This document shows, piece after piece, positions 55,794-64,000 of a stretch of 64,000 nucleotides of DNA. Source of the DNA: Leptodontidium sp. MPI-SDFR-AT-0119 (taxonomy: Eukaryota > Ascomycota > Leotiomycetes > Helotiales > Leptodontidiaceae); assembly GCA_020726505.1 (NCBI GenBank), contig JAHLEZ010000001.1, positions 5,394,001 through 5,458,000 on the forward strand, read 5' to 3'. The notes below the pieces were generated by a model, which did no database searches, was not told the DNA's origin, and worked only from the letters and a program-made list of their open reading frames with translations. Position numbers and translations under genes: made by a program. Every line of letters begins with the position of its first letter. Positions within the stretch are counted from its first letter, which is position 1.

Positions 55794-56545
55794 TCAAATC
55801 ATCCTCGGATCCCCCTCCCCAATCATATCCCCCACCCTCTTCAAATGCAGCACCAGCCTATACGCACTATTCCCATTCAAATAATACCTATGCAGCTTCT
55901 TACTCCTGATAAAGCCCAGCCTCTCATACAACTTCATAGCCGGGACATTCGTCTCCTCGGTCTCGAGGACGACCTCGTCCGCGCCCCGCTCGATCATGGC
56001 GTCCAGCGCTTTGCGTACCAGAGTGGTTGCGATCCCGTGGTTGCGGTACGCGGACGAGACGGCGAGCATTGCGATGTAACCGCGGAGCGTGGGTGGGGAG
56101 TGCGATTGGTGTGTTTCGAGCTTGCAGACTATGACGCCGATGAGGGTGTCTGTGAAGGGGTTGAGGGTCTGTATGTTCGTTTGATCAGGTTAGGATATGG
56201 CACTCCGAATAAAAAGAAAAGAAAACAAAACAAAACATTTCATCGCACGTGCAGATACAGAGGCAGATTCAGATGTAAATGCAGGTGCGGGTGTAAAAAG
56301 GGAAGGAAGGGGGATTGAATAGAACGAACCATAAAACACAAATCCCCCCATTGGTACAAGAAATACCTATACACGTAAATACTGTACGGCTCGCTCAGGT
56401 CCTTGGAGATGATGGCGCGGATGGAGGGGAGGTATTTCTTCTCCAGCGCGTGCTCGTACTGGATGTAGCGTAGCTCGGAGGGGATCTCTCCTTCTGCTGG
56501 TTTGGCTCGTGGCTCAATTGCTGTGCCGGTGGCTGGTTCTGACAT
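55794..56545 (-). CDS. MAK3: N-alpha-acetyltransferase 30, NatC catalytic subunit
   Basis: Acetylates N-terminal Met-hydrophobic proteins on the ribosome. Exons complement(56330-56545) and complement(55794-56168) with a 161-nt intron (GTTCGT..CAG, branch CCTAACC) give 196 residues. [20 protein letters not shown] and [19 protein letters not shown] are Naa30 marks. Exon 2 has [24 protein letters not shown], the acetyl-CoA loop RNHGIA (114-119) and [20 protein letters not shown]. The start MSEPATG adds a short acidic tail before the GNAT fold, as usual. The region between the end of exon 1 and the branch site has no stop for some distance, so unspliced reading would mislead. Confidence 0.93.
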
Positions 56546-57380
56546 CTTGAATTGTTGGTGGTGGATGGTGAGGGAGAGAGAGAGACAGTTGGTGGTGTTG
56601 ATGGTGTTGATGGTGTCTGCTTTTGCTCTTTCACATGCTACTGAGCTCTGCAAGACAAGGCTGAGGATTCCTTCCAGTGCCTGCTTAGCGTCAGGGGCCG
56701 GCAGAATACCGGGTGGCAGAATGAAGGCGGTCAGCCCCCACCATTTTTCCGTTTTTCCCGCCCGACTTCCCAGCGTGACTTCGGTTCCCAGGTGTTTTGT
56801 TTACAAGGTGGTATTTGAATTTATTTCACTGATCATAAATTACCTCGAGGATTTCTCATTGGGTCATACAAATACAAATCCCGAGTGTAGATGCCAGGAA
56901 AGTATATCCCGATCCGGAGCTGATTTGCCCATCATCTGCTACCCTGCGGATCATCCCATGGACGTGGATGTACGCTTGAAGGTGGGGTGGGATTCTGTAC
57001 TGTATGTACCCCGCAATTGAGGTTCTGATGTACTATGTACTTGCTGTACGCTGCAACATTCCGAACCCGTTTCAAATCGTTTGCAATTGACCATCTCACG
57101 GACAATTATGCCAGACTAGATAAATCCTACATACGGAGTATCTGCCAAAGGGCCGATACTTTAATCTTCCAGACCTTTCACGTTCTAGAATATCTTCGGC
57201 AAGTAAGATACCGAGTTACTCGATAGTGGTTCTTGCGTTACGGGGGTAGCTTCGAAGCTGTGGACCACCGAAAAGTCCGAGACATCCCCGTCAGCGATCG
57301 ATGGCAGCAGAAGCGAATCAACAGGAGTACCGTGCTGCAATACTGGTGCATCTATCTATCTACCTGGTATACTCAAGACC

Positions 57381-57405
57381 CCACCGCACCGCACCGCACC
57401 GCACC
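57381..57405. repeat. CACCG pentanucleotide microsatellite
   Basis: Four to five tandem CACCG units in non-coding DNA; a related GCACTGCACC-type imperfect array lies near 57522-57550. Confidence 0.8.
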
Positions 57406-57575
57406 TCATGCAGGAGAGGAAACGAAGCTGAGCTCCATTCCCCACACCGAGACCAACATGCCGAAAATACCCCTCTATCACACCTTGTTGGTAAGGGGAT
57501 CTCGGAGACGTGGGCAAGCAAGCATTGCATTGCACTGCACCGCACTGCACTTGTACTTTCTTCCGGACGGCTACT

Positions 57576-57605
57576 TACTGACTGACTGACTGACTGACTG
57601 ATTGA
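57576..57605. repeat. GACT tetranucleotide microsatellite
   Basis: About seven tandem GACT units with one substitution (GATT) near the right end. Confidence 0.85.
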
Positions 57606-57985
57606 CTAACTGGAATTGCCATGGTTGGACGGAAGAGGAAGCTCTCAGACCATCTGGCTGCTCTACTGGACGGAACTGGATCGATATCTGTCTGGCGAGA
57701 CCACACTTCGGCTTGGATGTACGGTAATACCTACCTTGTCTGGGTAGTAGTGCAGTCTCAGGTCCCAGTGGAACCTCAAGGTTCTCCTGCTGTTGCACCC
57801 ACCCATTCATTCATTCCCTTACCTACCCTAGGCAAGTAACCATACGGAACCTCAGGGAATGGATGGAATAGAGCAGGAAAGGGACGAACGAGGAAGGGAA
57901 AGAAGCGGAGAGGGGAAGGGAAGGGAAGCTGACGGTGGTGGATGAATGAATGAATGGGTAGGAGCAGTCCATGCCATGCCAGGAA

Positions 57986-57995
57986 TATATATAAG
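57986..57995 (+). promoter_or_regulatory. Probable TATA box of the formate dehydrogenase gene
   Basis: TATATATAAG about 480 bp before the FDH ATG. The distance would be explained by a leader of about 440 nt, perhaps holding an intron. Confidence 0.45.
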
Positions 57996-58468
57996 AGGAA
58001 AGAGCTTCCCCCAAATGCTTTTACTTTTTGAATTTCTTCCCATACTTCATTACCCCTCCAACAATCTTCATCCATCAACAAACACTTCTCTCAGATCTCG
58101 GCCTTTTGAGTCTTCACAAAAGTATGTAAAACTTCTTTGATACTCACCCACCCTTCTACCTCAAACTCCCTCCCAATGTTTCCACCACCACTTGAATCTT
58201 TTCCCAATTCATCCTGTCCTTCCTTCCTTCCTTCCTATCACCCGGCCCTGCTACTGCCACAGCCCCTCCTCCCCCTCCCAGTCAGAAGCTACGTAACTCA
58301 TCTCTGACGCTCACAACTAGCTACCCCGCATTCCACATTCCGTACTATCCCCGAGCCTCGAACAAAAGTCCAAGCTCCCCTCCTCAGCTTGCTCACTTCA
58401 AATAAAGACAAGAACAAGAACACAAACACAAACATAAACAAGAAAACAACAGTTCAAAATCAGACACT

Positions 58469-59887
58469 ATGGTATTACTCACTCGTTCAATCTGCCGTCT
58501 CGCCCGTCCTGCCTTCACATCCTCCCTCCACACAGCCGCGAGACCATCGCCATCTGCGCATGTGCTGTCGAGGGGAGCTCTGGCATTGCGGCACAACAAC
58601 CTTGGAAGTATCAGAACGCTGACGGGGAAACGTGAAAAGGTCAAGGTACTACTTGTATTGTACGACGGCAAGAAGCACGCCGAGGAAGTAAGTCTCACTT
58701 TCAGTCCTCAATTGGCTTTCAATGGCTAACAATGCCTCAGGTCCCAGAGCTTCTAGGCACAACTGAGAATGAGCTCGGTATCCGCAAGTGGCTCGAGGAT
58801 CAAGGACACACTCTCGTCACTACTTCAGACAAGGAGGGCGAGAACTCCAAGTTCGACCAAGAGCTCGTAGACGCCGAGATCATCATCACCACACCGTATG
58901 CCGCTCCGGTCAGGTGAACAAGCACATACTAATTGAAATAGTTTCCACCCTGGTTACCTCACGGCTGAGCGTCTCGCAAAGGCCAAGAAGCTCAAGATTG
59001 CCATCACTGCCGGTATTGGATCCGATCACGTCGACTTGAACGCAGCCAACAAGACCAATGGCGGTATCACTGTTGCTGAAGTCACTGGCTCAAACGTTGT
59101 CTCAGTCGCTGAGCACGTTGTCATGACCATTCTCGTCCTTGTCCGCAACTTCGTCCCAGCACACGAGCAAATTCAAGCTGGTGAGTGGGATGTTGCTGCC
59201 GCTGCCAAGAACGAATTCGATCTGGAGGGTAAGGTTGTCGGTACCGTCGCCGTTGGACGTATTGGTGAGCGTGTCTTGAGACGTCTCAAGCCATTCGACT
59301 GCAAGGAGCTCCTCTACTTCGATTACCAACCTCTCAAGCCTGAGATTGAGAAGGAGATTGGATGCAGACGTGTTGAGAACCTCGAGGAGATGTTGGCACA
59401 GTGTGATGTTGTCACCATCAACTGCCCACTTCACGAGAAGACTCGTGGTCTCTTTAACAAGGAGTTGATCTCTAAGATGAAGCCAGGTATGTCAAGTTTG
59501 TTCACTTGATAGCGTTTCACACACTGACTTGATGCAGGATCATGGCTCGTCAACACTGCACGTGGTGCCATTGTCGTCAAGGAGGACGTCGCAGATGCTC
59601 TCAAGTCCGGCCACCTCCGCGGATACGGAGGAGATGTTTGGTTCCCTCAACCAGCACCAAAGGATCACCCACTCAGATACGCAAAGAACCCATTCGGAGG
59701 TGGAAACGCTATGGTCCCCCACATGTCCGGTACCTCCCTCGATGCTCAGAAGAGATACGCAGATGGCACCAAGGCCATCCTGGAAAGCTACCTCAGCGGA
59801 AAGCACGACTACAGACCACAAGATTTGATTGTCAAGGATGGTGATTACGCTACCAAGGCTTATGGTGAGCGTGCGACCAAGAAGTAG
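58469..59887 (+). CDS. FDH1: NAD-dependent formate dehydrogenase
   Basis: Oxidises formate to CO2 with NAD+. Exons 58469-58687, 58741-58895, 58942-59486 and 59538-59887 (introns 53, 46, 51 nt) give 422 residues. The first 55 residues are Arg/Ser/Ala/Leu-rich with few acids ([20 protein letters not shown]), a likely mitochondrial presequence ahead of [17 protein letters not shown]. Catalytic-region motifs: [43 protein letters not shown] with the substrate Arg, [12 protein letters not shown], and [11 protein letters not shown] with the catalytic His. The NAD loop reads [13 protein letters not shown], so the first Gly of GxGxxG is Ala. It ends GERATKK. FDH and the P450 converge. Confidence 0.94.
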
Positions 59888-60670
59888 AGGGGCTGATGGA
59901 TGAGGATCTCGCTTTCTTTCACACTTCTCTTGTAGCTTAATTTAGCATGGGCTGGGGTCCCTAATGATATGAACATGAATCAAACATCAGCATTACTTGA
60001 CAGATTAAATGGTCTTTACTGTGTGACATTGCTGTCGAAGTATTAGTGACGTAGTGTCAGGAATCCAAAATTGTGAGAGAGCCGCCTTGGAGGTTGAAAA
60101 GCCTGGAATGAAGAAGAAACATACTGTAGCTTGTTTTTTTTGGGGGGGGGGACTCTCCAAGCCACAAACCATGGGATGTGCAATGGAATGGAGTATGATG
60201 CGACTAACCAATAGAAAAGAGGTAGATAAACAGACAGGTAAATAGAAAAATGGACCCACCAAAGCCTAAATAGAAATTTACAACTGATAGCTTAAGGAGA
60301 GAAGGACTTTTCTCATTCAGAACGAAGAACGAGACTTATAGGATGGAATGGGATGGGATGGTGTTTGGATGAGATAAGATGCACCGTGACGTGACATGTA
60401 TATAGGTATGGTTAAGATGTAATACAATATATTTGTTCGCATTCGGTACGAGTACAAGATCCGTACGTACGCTCGCGAACACTACCAACGAACAAACATT
60501 CGGACGCTGAAAATGCCACCGAAAAGAAGAAATAGACACGCAACTCCCCCGAGCTAGGTAGGTAGGTATAATATTTATCGATTCTAAGATCAAGTGACGG
60601 ATAGATGGATAAGAGGGCCCGATTTTTGGAGGTATGGAGGGACGGTTGACAAGATGTAGTTGTTGTTGTG
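59888..60670. other. Intergenic between FDH and the P450 gene (convergent)
   Basis: 783 bp of presumed 3' regions. Contains a T8G9-like run at 60133-60149 and no supported gene. Confidence 0.3.
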
Positions 60671-62472
60671 TTATGATGTGGATGTCGGCTGGACGAGATC
60701 TCGCTTCGAGAAGGTGGTGCGGAATCCGTATTGCCGCACGAACCAGGCGTTGTGGACGACCCAGGATTTGGATGGGTCTTCGAGTTGGATCTTTGTGGTG
60801 TCAGCAAACTTCTCTCATATCTATAGTAAACGAGTCAAGAACAGAGGGAATGAAAGGGGGAAAACATACCTCGAACCTCCTCAACAAACTGGGAACTACC
60901 TTATATATCTCCAACAGACTGATGTTCTTCCCAATGCATGTCCTAGCACCCATCCCAAACTGCAACATCACACCACTCATCTCCTTGACTCTCTTCTCTT
61001 CGGCCTCTCGTCCTCCGGCGGCATTCTCATCAACCAGCCACCTCTCAGGTCTGAAAACCTCGACATCCTCACCAAAGACCTCGCGGTTCCGGTGGATCAC
61101 CCAGGCGGAAACACCAACGATCGTACCGCCTTTAATGAAATGGCCTGCGATCTCCGCACCAGCAGGAGGGACGATACGTTCCAACGGCAAGCCAGGCGCG
61201 GGATGCATACGGAAAGCTTCCTTGATACAAGCATCCAGATATGGGAGTGCCTGGCTCTCACTCCACGTCACGACACCTTGGACATTGTCCTTGAAATGGC
61301 CCTCTTTCGCCTTTTGATCGAGTTCCTGGTAGAGTTTCTGCATGCACAGCGGGTTCTTGAGGAGGTAGTAGAAGACGCTAGACAGGGAGATAGCAGTCGT
61401 TTCGCTGCCAGCGAAGGCCATGCTCACCGCCATAGTCATGACAAGGGAGTCAGTCATGAATTCCGGGCGATCGGTCTTGGCCTGGATGAATTTTGAGAGA
61501 AGGTCTGGCTGCGACATGGCTTTGGGCTCGGTGGATGGGAGGACGGATTTCAAGCCGTCTTTCTCCTTGGGGAAACGCTCCGCCATGCGCTGTTGCGCGA
61601 AGCGGGCTACCGGGAAGGTGGCATCGACGAGACCATATTTGGCGGCTAGGAGGTAGAGGGGGTTCTTGAGGAAGAAGAGATCTAGAATAGGGATTTGGCC
61701 GACCTGGGAGGGGGTTAGACATGGCTCTATATTCCAAATGAAGGGAACTCACTGGAGCAACATAGTTGAAAAGATTGGCAATGTAATCAATGATCCCATC
61801 GACGTCCTTGTTCTCCTCCAAGAATCCATGCCGTTTACTGTATGTCATCTCGCCAATGACATCGAATGCGTAGAATTGCAACCATCTCGCGAAATCACAG
61901 CCATCTCTTGTTGAGGCAAATATCTTTTCCGTCTGGTTGAGGAAGAGCTCTGTTGTCGAATCTACGAACGGCTCGTACTGGATGAGCGTCGACATGGAAA
62001 AAGCGCTGTTCACACTTCGTCGTAGCTGAGCGTGGAATGGCTCAGAAGTTGTGCTGAAAAGGGAAGGGAGACGATGTCCTCCAGCCACTGACTGCTGGAC
62101 TGGGTAGAATTCAGACTATTTAGACACTCAGTATTGCTCCAGGGAATAAAAGCCTTTACCACCTACCTTCACGAACCCCTTGTTAAGACCATATATTGAT
62201 TTTAGTGCCTTTGGATCCGAAAACGACAGATTGTTTGGCCCCAATCGGACCACATCACCCAGCTCCTCGTGTAACCGGATATGCTCAACTTCAGGGCGTC
62301 GCTTGTACACAATCCAGAACCTCCACCAATCCGTCAAGGAAGCAATAAAGGGCCCTGGGTATTTTTGAAGGCCTCTGTTGAATCGATTGCTGGCAAGATA
62401 CGCAACGAACGCGACACTTAGCACAATTGGCCAGTTTTGCAAAAGCACGACAGCGATGGTTTCGGCCGCCAT
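60671..62472 (-). CDS. Cytochrome P450 monooxygenase (microsomal)
   Basis: Exons complement(62167-62472), complement(61753-62115), complement(60870-61703) and complement(60671-60790), introns 51, 49 and 79 nt, give 540 residues. An N-terminal anchor (about 5-27, IAVVLLQNWPIVLSVAFVAY) precedes the Pro-rich turn KYPGPFIASL. The I-helix is AFAGSETTAIS (about 319-329), the K-helix ExxR is EAFR (385-388), the PERW motif is at 442-445, and the haem loop FGMGARTCIGK has its Cys ligand at about 479. All essential residues are present. The K-helix and haem-loop style resembles pisatin-demethylase-like fungal families, but the substrate is unknown. No other biosynthetic gene lies near, so it is probably not in a cluster, at least on this side. 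Confidence 0.93.
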
Positions 62473-64000
62473 GTTAGTTGCTGTATAATTCTATCCCACT
62501 TGTAGAGAGAGCTTCTGCGTCGGTGATGCGGCTATGTTCCGCAGATACAACTCGAATCGAAACCCCCAAAGAGTTGGACCTGAAAATGCGATATCAAAAG
62601 ATCTTCAACGACAACAACCTGCGAGCTTTGCGCACTTAAGGAAATACGAGAGTGTTCAAGTAACGGATAATAAGAAAGACCGTCCTGTCCTTAAAGCATG
62701 ACCTCTCGGGACATCGAAACGACGAGGAAAACGAAGTATATTAAATGGCAGCCCACATGCGGCACAGCCCGGCAGAGGTCCATCTCGCAAGTAACACACT
62801 TGTCTGCCGTAAAGGCAAGTAGTTGAAAGTACCGTTTCCACGACCAAACACCCGCTTTCCTGCGTTTGATACTTTCGCACTAGGCTTGGCAATGACCGTC
62901 GGGGAGGAAGGACGTCCTATAAGACAGCTGCCGAACGATACTTGTGACGCCTGCACCTCACATCGTTACTTTGTCGGAGAACTAGCAGTGACGCGCACAC
63001 CTACTCGCGCTCGCATCTGGTCTCTTTCGTTTCGTCTGACAGGGAAGGCCCCCTAACCGACATTCGGTATTAGAGCCCGCTGTCAATCCTGAGTTGTTCC
63101 GGGGTCCTCTCGAGACCAACTCGGAATGTCTGTTGCGCTGCAATAACCTGGTGGGAAGTGTGCTCGGCCTAGTCAACGAGTCGTACCAGGTCCGGCAGAT
63201 ACAAATGGTTGCTCATCCGGGTTTATGGGCAAGAATAGCTCACCGTGCAGCTGTCAGACAGGCATTTCAGAGTGGAGAGTGGGAAGGGAACTGTAAGCCG
63301 ACAAAATTTGTATGACCCCGCCATTTGTGGCTGACAGGATGAGTGAGTGAGTGAGTTGTGGGAGGAGGGGTAATGTTGGTCTGGGCGGAGTGGTATTGGC
63401 CGTGCTCTTCGTAATAACAGGAATGCAATGTCTTGGGTCTGATGGGTGGATTGATGGCTTGCTTGCTTGCATTATTAGAACGGTCTGACAGGCCGAGTGC
63501 ATGAAATGATGCTGCTCGCGCTGAGAGAGGATGTTCCTGCGAGACGGGACGGATGAGTGGACGTTGGAATGGAAGTGCTGGAGCTCAAAGGTGGATGGAT
63601 GTGGGGCCGAGCGAAAAGACCGAAGAGCGAAGTGACGATCACGGGATCATTCAAGCGAAGTTGACATCGGCAAATGCTCCCCTTTCACTTGCCGTGCTCA
63701 CGTACGAAAGGGGGAATCAGAGTTCGCCGAAATCATCATCTTGCAGGGCTTTAGCATGTTTTGTCTCCGCCTCATCTCATCTCGAAGTCAAATATTTCAC
63801 GGCAGTTGTTTGGACCGGCTCTGGAACACGAGAGAGGGAGTTAAACCGGAGAACCCCCAACGGGAATCGAACAGGTGCAGAACTTGTCTCGTCAGAGACC
63901 GATCCAGCGAAGCCTTTTGAAGGTTAGTAATCCCGATTGAGTTCAACAACGGTCCCTTTGTGTGAGTCCAGTGCGAGAAGATCTGGGGGCAGATCCCACC
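62473..64000. other. Right-hand 1.5 kb, no gene recognised
   Basis: Upstream region of the P450 and beyond. Frames are short and lack domains. GAGT repeats occur near 63340-63356. A tRNA-like GTTCGATTCCC on the minus strand near 63866 lacks matching stems. Confidence 0.35.

Larger units (their letters stand above)
56546..58468. other. Divergent intergenic region with simple repeats
   Basis: 1.92 kb between MAK3 (-) and FDH (+). Repeats include CACCG units at 57381-57405 and GACT units at 57576-57605. A TATATATAAG at 57986-57995 is the likely FDH core promoter, and a GTATGT at about 58121 with an AACTAG near 58316 could bound an intron in the FDH leader. No gene supported. Confidence 0.35.

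Noticed and set aside
60660..61496. 278-codon plus-strand frame opposite the P450
   Set aside because: It is the antisense shadow of the P450 exon, whose conserved motifs are clear.
63840..63920. Possible minus-strand tRNA (GTTCGATTCCC)
   Set aside because: T-stem partners do not match and no cloverleaf can be drawn.
1..64000. CRISPR arrays, prophage, insertion sequences, bacterial operons
   Set aside because: The sequence is eukaryotic with spliced genes; no direct-repeat/spacer array, transposase or integrase was seen.

Overview
The window is nuclear DNA of a filamentous ascomycete. Genes are dense on both strands and carry short introns of about 46-160 nt with CTAAC-like branch points. 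The gene set (fused ADE2, 20-nt-intron HAC1, mannitol-1-phosphate dehydrogenase, BIM1-like GPI protein) fits Pezizomycotina. Gene style suggests a leotiomycete, but that is an inference. Coordinates were derived by hand from reading frames and splice consensus; every spliced model closes in frame.

Layout. 1-11.1 kb: 5'-truncated DBP6 helicase, a PEBP-family gene, a broken haem haloperoxidase (-), an SDR, HOM2 and ADE2. 11.1-18 kb: HAC1, the bZIP regulator of the unfolded protein response, with a 20-nt Ire1-type intron, then a coiled-coil protein of unknown function. 18-25 kb: gene-poor, with one GT32 glycosyltransferase (-) and a 12-bp minisatellite. 25-31.4 kb: RIB7 (-), a small membrane protein, HOM6 (-), an alpha/beta hydrolase and a kinase-fold protein with degenerate catalytic motifs (-). 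32.5-38.7 kb: OPY2-like membrane anchor, RBM42-like RRM protein, TYW3 and MIC19 (-). 38.7-43.6 kb: 4.9 kb without a recognisable gene. 43.6-51.3 kb: mannitol-1-phosphate 5-dehydrogenase, a triose-phosphate/nucleotide-sugar-type transporter (-), folylpolyglutamate synthase and a BIM1-like copper-site protein (-). 53.7-64 kb: HAD phosphatase, NAA30/MAK3 acetyltransferase (-), formate dehydrogenase and a cytochrome P450 (-). The last 1.5 kb is empty.

Most genes are conserved housekeeping genes: aspartate-family amino acids (HOM2, HOM6), purines (ADE2), riboflavin (RIB7), folate (MET7), one-carbon/formate (FDH), tRNA wybutosine (TYW3), ribosome assembly (DBP6) and mitochondrial cristae (MIC19). 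There is no obvious secondary-metabolite cluster, transposon, CRISPR array or tRNA. I found no convincing new multigene system. The observations most worth following are the haloperoxidase with three in-frame stops that all fit C-to-T change at CpA (a RIP-like signature), the HAC1 splice hairpin with its long alternative frame, the pseudokinase, and two stopless 57-nt introns that would add 19 residues if retained.
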